Source: Deltaproteobacteria bacterium
GTDB taxonomy: Bacteria; Myxococcota_C; UBA6777
Assembly: GCA_002731275.1 (NCBI GenBank)
Contig: PCBK01000119.1
Span: 1 to 64,000, forward strand
Direction: 5' to 3'
Length of the DNA stretch: 64,000 bases
In this document: positions 8,553 through 17,200 of the stretch, one piece after another
Position numbering within the stretch: the first letter of the stretch is position 1
Layout of the letters: each line of letters starts with the position of its first letter
The notes under the pieces: generated by a model
Database searches by the model: none
What the model saw: only the letters and a program-made list of their open reading frames with translations
What the model was told of the DNA's origin: nothing
Translations under genes and position numbers: made by a program

Positions 8553-8624
8553 AGCAATGAGGAGATTGGCATCTCAAGGTGTCTCATAAGCACTTCTCAG
8601 TGGGTTCGACTCCCACCATTGCTA
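8553..8624 (+). tRNA. tRNA-like gene with CAU anticodon loop, unusual
   Basis: A cloverleaf can be drawn by hand. Acceptor AGCAATG/CATTGCT pairs perfectly (7 bp). The D-stem is GAGA/TCTC with a very short TTGGCA loop. The anticodon stem is GGTGT/GCACT (extendable to 6 bp) with loop CTCATAA, giving anticodon CAT. The variable loop is TCTCA. The T-arm GTGGG-TTCGACT-CCCAC is perfect, with discriminator A. No CCA is encoded. Position 8 is A instead of the near-universal T and the D-loop is shorter than normal, so this is either a divergent tRNA-Met/Ile2-type gene or a tRNA mimic. Confidence 0.55.
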
Positions 8625-8650
8625 CAATGCCTCAATCAATAGAGGCGATT

Positions 8651-8726
8651 CGGAACGTTGTGTGAACAGGCAGCACGCCAAGCTCTAGAGAGTTTGGAAG
8701 TACAGGTTCGAATCCTGTCATTCCGT
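8651..8726 (+). tRNA. Second tRNA-like gene, anticodon uncertain
   Basis: It starts 26 bp after the first tRNA-like gene. Acceptor CGGAACG/CATTCCG has one C-A mismatch; T8 and T9 are present. The D-arm is GTGT/GCAC with a loop containing GGCA. The T-arm ACAGG-TTCGAAT-CCTGT is perfect and canonical. The anticodon arm is odd: six pairs CCAAGC/GTTTGG close an eight-nucleotide loop TCTAGAGA, so a normal seven-base loop with U33 does not fit. CTA or AGA are possible readings. No CCA is encoded. It is probably co-transcribed with the first gene up to the terminator at 8785. Confidence 0.5.
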
Positions 8727-8784
8727 ATGAGTGATAAGAACAGTCATTTCAATTTGGAGATATCAAATGGAAGTGCAACAAATG

Positions 8785-8815
8785 GGAGGTTAGCTTCAGC
8801 TGACCTCCTTTTTTT
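8785..8815 (+). terminator. Intrinsic terminator after the tRNA-like pair
   Basis: GGAGGTTAGC-TTCA-GCTGACCTCC forms a 10-bp stem with one G-T pair and a 4-nt loop, followed directly by seven T. It shows that the two tRNA-like genes lie in a transcribed plus-strand unit. Confidence 0.85.
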
Positions 8816-8833
8816 GTTTAGGCCACTCCAATT

Positions 8834-8882
8834 GAAGCGAGCTTGTGTAGGGATAAATCTATCGAAGCGAGATTGTGTAGGG
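8834..8882. repeat. Two copies of a 19-bp direct repeat, 30-bp period
   Basis: GAAGCGAGCTTGTGTAGGG (8834-8852) and GAAGCGAGATTGTGTAGGG (8864-8882) differ at one base. They lie between the tRNA terminator and the repeat-protein gene. Function unknown. Confidence 0.6.
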
Positions 8883-8968
8883 GGAATGTGTAAGATGGCT
8901 GCTTGTGTGGAAAAACTGGAGAGCAAGGATAGGTGTTGGGGGAGGGGGGAATCGGGGAGGTTGTTGTC

Positions 8969-9571
8969 TTATCGACGACGACGTTGTTTGGAGAAGATGG
9001 GACCAGACATAATGCAGGGGAAGATCGCTGCAAGTCTCGCAGGTGCGGGGATTCCCTTCAGACGGTCGTTGATGCGCCAGCGATTCCAGCTCTTGCTGAA
9101 CACTGTGCGGACAGACGCACGACCTGAACCCGTAATACGCCAGCGATTCCAGCTCTTGCTGAACACTGTGCGGATGTTAAAACGCTTGGTCACGTAACGA
9201 CGTCCTCGCTTGTAACGGACTGTCAAACGCCAGCGATTCCAGCTCTTGCTGAACACTGTGCGAAGCTCCGCGCGACCACCACGCCAGGTGATACGCCAGC
9301 GATTCCAACTCTTGCTGAACACTGTGCGAATATTTACATTTTTTCGACCCACACGTGCACGCCAGCGATTCCAGCTCTTGCTGAACACTGTGCGAAGACG
9401 AACGTTTTTTCTGCCCATACGGACATTCCAGCGATTCCAACTCTTACTGAACACTGTTCTGGCGCTCTTCACGCGCTGTGCATCTGCTTGTTGAATATGC
9501 AGTCCAAGAAAGCATCCTACGCTGAAAACAGCGATCATGCCGAGGCGAATAAGTTGATTTGTTTGTGACAT
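8969..9571 (-). CDS. Secreted protein with six RTVFSKSWNRW repeats
   Basis: Unrecognised secreted protein, 200 aa, very basic. A good ribosome site (AAGGAG, 8 nt before the ATG) fixes the start at 9571. Residues 1-31 are a signal peptide with a hydrophobic core and an ADA-Q type I cleavage site. The mature chain then carries six exact copies of RTVFSKSWNRW separated by linkers of 11, 11, 11, 19 and 10 residues. The linkers vary but stay Arg/Lys-rich with beta-like alternation (for example the GRKNV core in the first two). The tail (RINDRLKG to RRRR) is not repeated. Exact conservation of the 11-mer against variable linkers could reflect a multi-copy peptide precursor, a repeat beta-solenoid or a basic surface ligand. 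Neighbours give no clear clue. Confidence 0.8.
   Translation of the reverse strand: MSQTNQLIRLGMIAVFSVGCFLGLHIQQADAQRVKSARTVFSKSWNRWNVRMGRKNVRLRTVFSKSWNRWRARVGRKNVNIRTVFSKSWNRWRITWRGGRAELRTVFSKSWNRWRLTVRYKRGRRYVTKRFNIRTVFSKSWNRWRITGSGRASVRTVFSKSWNRWRINDRLKGIPAPARLAAIFPCIMSGPIFSKQRRRR
9075..9460 (-). repeat. Six 35-bp in-frame repeats inside the repeat protein
   Basis: Copies lie at 9075-9109, 9138-9172, 9228-9262, 9294-9328, 9360-9394 and 9426-9460. The unit begins CGCCAGCGATTCCAGCTCTT on the plus strand. Intervals are 63, 90, 66, 66 and 66 bp, all multiples of three. The first four copies differ by at most one base and the last is the most diverged. Confidence 0.95.
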
Positions 9572-9895
9572 CTAGGTCTCCTTTTGGATTCGTGTCGACT
9601 CTTCTTCATCGAATGCGACAAAGTCATGTTAATGGATTGGACGACGCTCGTTGTCATTTGTCGCAAAAAAAATGAACGTCTCTCACACTTTTTTTGTACT
9701 TGGTGTCAAATGTTCTGAAATCGTTCAAGAAATAGCTGACGTTGAGAGCATCAAATCCAGTCTGTGTATGTATCATGCCAGGGGAGAGTCTTCGAGGTTT
9801 GGGTGATGGGGGTCGTTTGTGGGAGTGATAAGGCCACTACAAGAAAAAAGAGTTGAGGAAAAAGCGCACGAAGTGTGTGGATGAGGAGCAGATGT
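9572..9895. other. 324-bp intergenic region, no gene seen
   Basis: It lies between the end of the AsmA-like gene and the start of the repeat-protein gene, both on the minus strand. I see no convincing ORF, terminator stem or tRNA. It must hold the promoter of the repeat-protein gene; a TTGACA hexamer occurs on the minus strand near 9700 but lacks a good partner -10 at 17 bp. Confidence 0.4.
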
Positions 9896-12800
9896 CTACC
9901 ACTTTTTGAGGGCGTCAAGACCTTTCTTCTTCGCGTCTTTGGCCTTCTTTTGGAGCATCTTTTTCTTTTTGGCGACTTGTTGGCGTGCCTTGGCTTTGGC
10001 GCGTTTGGCTTCAGCCATCGCTTTTGCTTTGGCTTTTTTGGCCTCAGCCATTGCTTTGGCCTTCGCTTTGTTTGCAGCAGCCATCGCCTTGGCTTTGGCT
10101 TTTTTGGCCTCAGCCATTGCTTTGGCTTTTGCCGCTGCAATCGCTGCTTTCGCCTTGGCTTTGGCTTTGTTTAGGGCAGCTTTGGCGGCGGCCTTCGCGC
10201 TCGCACCGAGGGATTTGCCTTTTCCGCCACCATTATCACCTGTGTCGACTTTTCCACCCTTGAAGCCCACAAACTTGTGCACCATCTTGCTGATACTACC
10301 AAAGTTCCCAATGATCGGGACAACACGTCCTTTTTTGTCACTTGGGATCAACTTCATCTTACCAAGTGCACCACCAACATGTCCCTTCAATTGATTGAGG
10401 AGAGGGTTGTTTCCACCGAGTTTTCCGAGCGCACCTTTGGCTGCACGCATCAATCGCTTTTGTTGGCGTAGGATTTTTCGGGAGATTCGACGACCCAAGA
10501 CGATATCCATCTTCATATTCATGATGGCGTCAAGGCCGATTGTTCCGTAACCCAAAAGCGCAAACTTGCGCGTGGGGATGTTGAGCTTGTCGATGTGAAT
10601 TTTGCCCTGCTTGACTACCATGTCGAGGGTTGTGCTACCACGTGAGCGGAGATTCTCCATCTTGGGGAGGAACTTCTGAACGATCTTTGGCAATGCACTC
10701 TTCATCGACTCAAAGATCGTCGCGCCTTTGATGCGACCTCGTGACAGGACCGTCTTGATGTTCCCCGAGAGATTCTTCTTGAATTGGTTCGTCGTAATCC
10801 CCGATGTCGTCAAATTGGAGTACATGTTGAGCTTTCCGTAGACGACGTTGTCCATACTACGGAGCTTATCAAAAAAACCACCATCAGGCTTGGGGACATC
10901 GTTGAAGTTGGAGATAAAGTCGTTGGCTTCGACTTTGAGCGCGTTGAGTGTGTTTTTGATTTTGATGCGCTTGGGGTTCGTCAGATCGACCGCGAGCTTC
11001 TCTACCATTTTTCCATCAAACCAGCCTGCGGACATATCCATATTCATCTTGCCTTTTTTGTAGGTCAAGGTGAGCTTGGCTTTCTTGATAGGGATAGTGG
11101 AGTATTGGAGCTTCGCGATGTTGATCTTTCCGACAAACTCGACATTCGGCAGCTTCGGAATGGAGTAAGGTTCGTTCCCTGTGCTCGAAGAGGAGGACGA
11201 TTTGCTCGCCTTGGCGACCTTTTTGGTCTTCCCGGACTTGCTGCTCTTGGAGGTGGATTTGATACCCAACATCTCGTTGAGATCCATCAACGGAGAATCC
11301 ATCGTGAAGGTCACGACCGTCGATTTATTACGGTGTTTTTTGGGCAAGACCTGCACGAGGTAGTCTTTGACTGTCAACGTCGTTGTAAAAGAAGAGCGTC
11401 CAATCTTGGTGGTCATCTTTGCGAGCTCGACTTTGTCGTTGCTGAAGACGAGTTTTCCGTTGACCTGAGTTGGTTTTTTGACGTAGGAGGTGACGGCGAC
11501 GACGTCCTTCATATCGACTGAACCGTCGACATTGATGGCGTCGTAGTTTTTGACATCGACGACCCCTTTGGCTTTGAGGTCTGCGACGATTTTCCCTTTA
11601 AGAGACATTCCCTTGGGCAATTTGACGGCATCTTTGAGGCCACCGAGATTGACATTTGCGTTGAGCTTGACGTCGATCTTGGGCTTCTTGAAGTTGTCAA
11701 CTTTGGCGGTCATACTGACAGGATCCGCACCCAAGAGCAGGGAAAATTTCTTCACGTTGACGGAGTTCATCGTGAAGGTGATGTCTGTGTTGAGCTTGTT
11801 GATCGCCTTCGGTAAGTCGGAGTATTTGAAGTAACCACCCATGATCTTGAATAGACCATTAATCGCTGGAAGGGTGCCTTTCTTACTGTCGTGTTTTCCT
11901 TTGACATTGACGGCGAGTTTGGCGTTCCCTTTGACCGACATTTTGCGTGCTTGAGGGAACATCGCAGGGGGCACTTCGCGGAACAGGTCTTGGAGACGAA
12001 GGGTGTTGGTTGTGATCTTGAGGTCGAGGTCACGGACAGGTTTGTCGTAGCCTTTGACAGTCCCTTTAGTCGTGATGTTGGTCTTCTGGAATCCAACGGT
12101 CAGCTCATCGAGCTTCATGTTGCCGGCCTTTGCGTTGACATGGAGCTTGTGCTTGAGTTTGAAGTAGAGTCCCGATTTTCTGACGGGAAGCCCACGACCA
12201 CTGACGGAGATCTTTTTGATCTCGAAGAGTCCCTCTGTGAGGATGTCTTTCATCGCGGAGTCAAAGGAGACTGAGAGCTTTTGATTGATGTCATCGAGGA
12301 CGATGAATTGTCCCGTTTTTTGGTTGAGGTAGGAGATCTTTGAGTTGATGATCTCGAAGGCGTTCAGGCGGATATTGAGTGGTTCGGATTTGGCCGAATC
12401 GCTTTCCTTGGGTGCCTTTTTGGCGACTTTTTTCTCGACTTTGGGGGCTTTTTTGGCTTTTTTATCGCTCTTGGGGATCAAGTCATCAAAGTTAAATGAG
12501 CCTCTTTTATCGACCTCGACGAGGATTTGAAGTTTGTCGAGTGTAATCTTTTGGATCTCGATGCGTCGGCTGAGCAAGGGCATGACCTTGACTGCGACGA
12601 GGAGCTTATTGATCGCAAAGAGGGGCTCGTCTGTTTTGAAGTCTTGTCGCGCGATCGCGAGTTTGTCACCTTTGGCGATTTTGATGTCTTCTTTGTCGAC
12701 GTCTTCGAGGTCTTTGCCGTTGCGTTTGACGAGGACATAGCGTTTGTCGAGGTTATCCCGCTTCAAGATGTCCCACAGCATCGCGTCTTTTTGCACAGTA

Positions 12801-13039
12801 AAGTGCCGAGAAGTGTTGCTGATCTTGAGCCCTTCGACGCTCACACCAAAGACAGGGAACAGAGAGAGGGAAGCATTTTTGACCTGAATGTCGCGCTTTG
12901 CGACATCACTGAGTTGTTTTTCTACGATCGCTCTGACTTTCTTGGGTGGATACATGACTTTGATGGCGATGACGCCAGCGATCAGTAATCCGATAAAGAT
13001 CAGAAAGAGGATCCCGAAAATTTTGAGGAGCTTTTTCAT
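9896..13039 (-). CDS. AsmA-family envelope protein with Lys/Ala coiled tail
   Basis: Large AsmA-like protein, 1,047 aa, anchored by one N-terminal transmembrane helix (about residues 5-28); the rest should be periplasmic. The family forms lipid-transfer or outer-membrane-assembly bridges. The AsmA signature SLFPVFGVSVEGLKISN is seen at about 58-74 and PLLSRRIEIQKITLDKLQI at about 150-170. Between them is an insertion of about 60 residues starting FTVQKDAMLWDILKR and ending GDKLAI that resembles a LysM domain. A C-terminal AsmA_2-like region includes GRGRIKGAT-type sequence. The last 110 residues are almost purely Ala/Lys/Met coiled coil (AKAKAMAEAKKAKAKAM). I chose MKKLLK at 13039, preceded by AAGGA, over an upstream Met at 13066. 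Confidence 0.85.
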   Translation of the reverse strand: MKKLLKIFGILFLIFIGLLIAGVIAIKVMYPPKKVRAIVEKQLSDVAKRDIQVKNASLSLFPVFGVSVEGLKISNTSRHFTVQKDAMLWDILKRDNLDKRYVLVKRNGKDLEDVDKEDIKIAKGDKLAIARQDFKTDEPLFAINKLLVAVKVMPLLSRRIEIQKITLDKLQILVEVDKRGSFNFDDLIPKSDKKAKKAPKVEKKVAKKAPKESDSAKSEPLNIRLNAFEIINSKISYLNQKTGQFIVLDDINQKLSVSFDSAMKDILTEGLFEIKKISVSGRGLPVRKSGLYFKLKHKLHVNAKAGNMKLDELTVGFQKTNITTKGTVKGYDKPVRDLDLKITTNTLRLQDLFREVPPAMFPQARKMSVKGNAKLAVNVKGKHDSKKGTLPAINGLFKIMGGYFKYSDLPKAINKLNTDITFTMNSVNVKKFSLLLGADPVSMTAKVDNFKKPKIDVKLNANVNLGGLKDAVKLPKGMSLKGKIVADLKAKGVVDVKNYDAINVDGSVDMKDVVAVTSYVKKPTQVNGKLVFSNDKVELAKMTTKIGRSSFTTTLTVKDYLVQVLPKKHRNKSTVVTFTMDSPLMDLNEMLGIKSTSKSSKSGKTKKVAKASKSSSSSSTGNEPYSIPKLPNVEFVGKINIAKLQYSTIPIKKAKLTLTYKKGKMNMDMSAGWFDGKMVEKLAVDLTNPKRIKIKNTLNALKVEANDFISNFNDVPKPDGGFFDKLRSMDNVVYGKLNMYSNLTTSGITTNQFKKNLSGNIKTVLSRGRIKGATIFESMKSALPKIVQKFLPKMENLRSRGSTTLDMVVKQGKIHIDKLNIPTRKFALLGYGTIGLDAIMNMKMDIVLGRRISRKILRQQKRLMRAAKGALGKLGGNNPLLNQLKGHVGGALGKMKLIPSDKKGRVVPIIGNFGSISKMVHKFVGFKGGKVDTGDNGGGKGKSLGASAKAAAKAALNKAKAKAKAAIAAAKAKAMAEAKKAKAKAMAAANKAKAKAMAEAKKAKAKAMAEAKRAKAKARQQVAKKKKMLQKKAKDAKKKGLDALKKW

Positions 13040-13254
13040 GAGTGAAAATCCTTTTCTACGAGTCAAGCTCTATACAAATGGGTTGCACTTATATTTGGGC
13101 GAGAATGTATCACCATCGTCTTTTTCGAGCAAGCTCGTTTGACATGATGGAGTCATCCGCCAACGGCCTATTCGTTGTGGTGGGGAGAAAATGACAATTA
13201 TTTGGATGGTTGCAAGGAGGCGTTCAAAAATAGCGAGGGAGGGGGGACGTGAAC

Positions 13255-14052
13255 TTAGGGAAGTAAGTCGCTCATGCCAGAGGCGAAGTCTTTTTTGCCG
13301 TCTTCGTTGATCGGCTCTTTGCCGATGTAGATGTCGAAGAGACACAGCGCGAGGCCCGCGTTGTCGATCGTACCTTTGTTTGTCCCGTCGACGATTGTGA
13401 CGAGTTTTCCATCTTCTTGCCAGATGAACAGGAGCTCCTGACCTTGTTTTGCAGGTGAATCAAAAAATCCCTTGAACTTGGTCAGTGCGTCTTTTGCCGC
13501 CTGTCTTTCGCCTTCGGGGATAAGTTTGTCGATACGACTTGAGATGGAGTCATCGAACGCTTGCGCCATGTCATCCGCGCTCGCGTCGAAGGTCATCTTC
13601 AAACGCATCATCTTGCTGAATTTCCCCTTGAGGAGTTTGTCGTAGAAGGTATCGTCTTTTTCAAGCTCGGATTTTGCTTTGCCTTTCCATGCAGCCAACT
13701 CTTTTTGTGCAGCGAGTGGCTCGACATAGAGGCCGAATGCGTAGACGTTGATGATGATTTTGACTCGCACACCCATTCCCATCAAAAAGAAGGGATCGTT
13801 TTGTCCTGCCACGTCCATCAACCCTTTAAACTCTGTCGAGGTCTTGGATTCCGTGAACTTCGAATCTTTTGTGCGATTGTATGAGCCTGTGGAACCATCG
13901 TCTGTCACTGTCGTTCCGTCGCTCGTCCCACCGTCGTTGTTGGTGGTTTTTTCCTGGTTGTTGTTGTTATTGTTATCACCACACGCGCTTCCAAATGTTG
14001 CAGCAAACAACATCGCGCTACACATACACACCACGATACTTTTTTTGAACAT
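13255..14052 (-). CDS. Lipoprotein with chalcone-isomerase-like domain
   Basis: Predicted lipoprotein of 265 aa with signal sequence and lipobox ending GSAC at about residue 24. A low-complexity linker rich in Asn, Gln and Thr follows (a run of six Asn). The folded part from about residue 70 has the bacterial chalcone-isomerase-like pattern: MGMGVRVKIIINVYAFGLYVE, then SKMMRLKMTFDAS, then a final LALCLFDIYIGKEPI. Bacterial members are non-enzymatic or of unknown role and may bind fatty acids. The start at 14052 (MFKKS) has AAAGGAG upstream; the frame stays open to 14124. It is followed 215 bp downstream by the AsmA gene on the same strand, so a lipid-related envelope role is plausible but unproven. 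Confidence 0.8.
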   Translation of the reverse strand: MFKKSIVVCMCSAMLFAATFGSACGDNNNNNNQEKTTNNDGGTSDGTTVTDDGSTGSYNRTKDSKFTESKTSTEFKGLMDVAGQNDPFFLMGMGVRVKIIINVYAFGLYVEPLAAQKELAAWKGKAKSELEKDDTFYDKLLKGKFSKMMRLKMTFDASADDMAQAFDDSISSRIDKLIPEGERQAAKDALTKFKGFFDSPAKQGQELLFIWQEDGKLVTIVDGTNKGTIDNAGLALCLFDIYIGKEPINEDGKKDFASGMSDLLP

Positions 14053-14220
14053 ACCAAAACACTCCTTTGGTCGTTGTCTATTGAGGTCATCTGCAATGAA
14101 CGCCAAATGTCGCACAACAATCATGAGATAGCAAGAAGCCTGTGATTCTTTTTGGCTATGGTTGTTTGCGTGGTTTGTGGGCGGGGGAGTCGGAAGCTCG
14201 CTTTGTGAGGAGCAAGTCGC

Positions 14221-17200
14221 TCACTGAAAGGTGTGTTTGCCGACGGTGAGTGTGTTGCCTTCAAAGAGGTAGACTTTTCCGTTGCCAAAACGCAGGCTCA
14301 TTTTGTGTGCACCACTGGGGAGGTTGAGTGATTTTGTGAGGTTTTTACCATCTTTATCGAAGAGGTACCAGAGCGCGATTTGTGCCCCTGGGTTTTCGAA
14401 AAAGAGGGCAAATTCACCACTCGCGTTCGTTGGGATACGGGCGTGGAAGCTGTCTTGTACGTAAGCGGCTGGAAAGGGGAGTTGAGTAATTGGCGTACCC
14501 ACACCGAAGACTGCTGACTGAGGGGGGGCTGGGAGCCTTTGCGCCCGCACGCCCATTTGGACTGGGTTTCCAAAGGACTCTTGCCACATCACGATGTGTC
14601 GATCTGCGTTGTTGAATCCCAAAACGTATGCAAAAGGCTCTTTGATTGCCTTTCCAACACTGCCATTTATCGCAACATCACTACCTGAGAGACTACTTCC
14701 TTGAATTTTACGGTAGTAAATGGTGCCTGTGTCGATGTCCTGGCAGGTGATGGTTCCATTGCCTGCGGCGTTGACGTCGATATGGACATTGCCATTTTTG
14801 TTTTTACAAGATGAGAAAATAGGTGTTGGTCCTGTGATTGTAGTACCATCTTGCTTGTATATCGAGAAGATAGGCAGTTCGCCGTTCATGTTTGTGTGGC
14901 GTATGGTGTAAACTTGCCCCTTGTCATCAATGTCGACATCGAAGTGTTGGGGGTGCGCAGGTGAATTGCCAGTAGAGGCGTCGCTCCAGTCGACAATTTG
15001 TCCAGAGGATTTGCAGTTCGCACCATACGTTCGAAAGAGGTACCTTCCTTTTTGGATGCCCAGATAACGTCTCTCCAACCATGCGACGACTGTAAACATC
15101 CCATTGGGAGAGCGCTTCACGATGGGCTTGGTGGCGTACTGATTCATCTCATTGATGACGAGGGTCTTGGGTGTTGTCTGTTGTTGGGATGTATTCAGGC
15201 AATAGCCAATGAGCGACGTTCCGTACTGGTGTTTGGAGAGCTTCGCAATGAACGACGAACCGTCTGTCGATACGTCGTAATCTGTCGCGCCTATCGTGTC
15301 GAATTCTTTTGCATTACCGCATCCTTCGTCTACATTTCCGTCACAGTCGTCGTCTACGCTGTTGTTGCAGATCTCTTGCTTGGGGATGGTTTGTCGAAAA
15401 CATCCACTCCAGGTTCCGTTTGTACAATTTTGCGTTCCTGTTGTGCAGGGTGCGGTGGCGGTCAAGCCAGCGTAACAACTTCTTGTTGTGCCGGACTTGC
15501 ACTCACAGAGAGAGCCACCGCATGCGGGATTGTTTGAGTAGATCGTACTGTTTGGTGTTTTGGTGATGACCTTTTGCACAACGTCGTAAAAATAGGTGTC
15601 CTTGTCACTGACACGGATAGACCAGCCTGCGGTATCTTTGCTTCCAAACAAGTGATTTGTGATTTGGAGTGCGCTGTTGATCTTCATCCATTGGGGAGGG
15701 ATATCTTTGAATCCGTTATTGTGGATAATCAAGTCCCCTTGGGGGTGAAGGGTGATGTGTTGGTTGCTTCTCGTAAATGCGTTGTATCCGTCATCCGCGA
15801 CACCTCGATATACAGAGGTGGAGGGTTTTCCCTTTAGGCCCGGAAAGATCGTTAGAGCGAGTTGGTATGTTTTGAAGTATTGGTGGACGAACAAGAAGTC
15901 ATTTTGTGAGCGGATGTATGTGGTGTGGCTTTGGATTTCAGAGCTTTCTGAACGCGAGCTTCCCAAAGTGACGACTTTGCTATCGATGGACTTGCCATCT
16001 TTTTCAAACCGCTGGTATCGAATGGGCTCTGTACTATCTCCTTGGCAACTAAACAAGATCGTACCATCCGTGCGGGATTTTGAGACACGTACACCGTAGG
16101 GTTTGCCTGTTGGGCAGCTTGTGGCGGGGAACACTTTCGTCGCTTTGGAGTTGGCCTTTGAGTCGTACACATGGAGTGTCACTTGCTCTTTGTTGTCTGC
16201 GTCTCTGTAAGCAAATGCAAAGGCTCCGCTGTTGTCTATTGCGCTGTCAAACGTGGAAAATGCGCTCTTGGTTTGACCTGTCAAGATAGCTTTATCCAGG
16301 GTGCAATCAGGCTTGAACCGTGTCGCAAAATGTTGATACATAGGGCCTTTGGGTTGAAGCCATGTGACGAGAAAGGATTTGTTGGTGTAGGATATTTTGA
16401 CGCGGGGAGCGACGAGGTCCCTGCCGAATGTGGAGATCGGAAAGATGTCTCGCTTCGAGGTTCCATCGGGGTTATAGCAGATCCCTGAGAGTTGGAGATG
16501 ATTTTTGAAGATGACGATCACGCTTCCATCGCCGGAGACTGCGTAATCTTCTAAGGCAGGTGGGACGATCTTGTCTGATTGTGTGGGGCATTGCTCATCG
16601 ACGGTGCCATCGCAATCGTTGTCGAGGCTGTCTCCACATACTTCTTGGAGGGGGGTGATCTGCTTGTCACACGTTGTCCATGAGGCTTTGTCGCCGGCAC
16701 ACACAAAGGAACCTTCTTTGCATCGAGCTGTCGCAGTGGGCGTGATATGTGAGCCACTATAGCAAGAGACGGTCTCTGTCGGGAGACAGAAGCACGCGTT
16801 GTTTTTACATGGTGTGTACTTGCCTTGCAAGTCCATGATGTTTCTCTGCAGTTTGGTCCCTACAAGATCGAACGTGTAGGGGATGTCGTCTCGTATGCGC
16901 AAGAGTGACGGATGAAAAGCGTCGAAGATATCTTTTTCCAACACACCATCGGCCTTTACGATGTGCCAGGTCGTACGAATGACGCTGTTGTCGATGCGTT
17001 GGTCTTTGACCGGGATGACAAACTTGTTTTTGTAGATCTGTATCGTCTGGTGTGGGCCAGAGAACATCATCGCGCCTGTCCCAAAAAGGGCACGGAGTGT
17101 GCCTTGGTGTTTGACCTTTCCTGCTGCGTCGATGGTGGTCACGTTCATATGACTGTTGTAAGTTGCCCATGCGATCGCGGCTTCGTTCTTGTTGTTTATC

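Noticed and set aside
9075-9460. Possible CRISPR array (35-bp repeats, about 31-bp spacers)
   Set aside because: All repeats are in one reading frame of a gene with signal peptide and ribosome site, spacers encode similar basic linkers, and no cas genes are present.
9896-10230. Histone-H1-like separate gene in the Ala/Lys tail
   Set aside because: The stretch is continuous in frame with the AsmA-like protein and has no internal start with a ribosome site.
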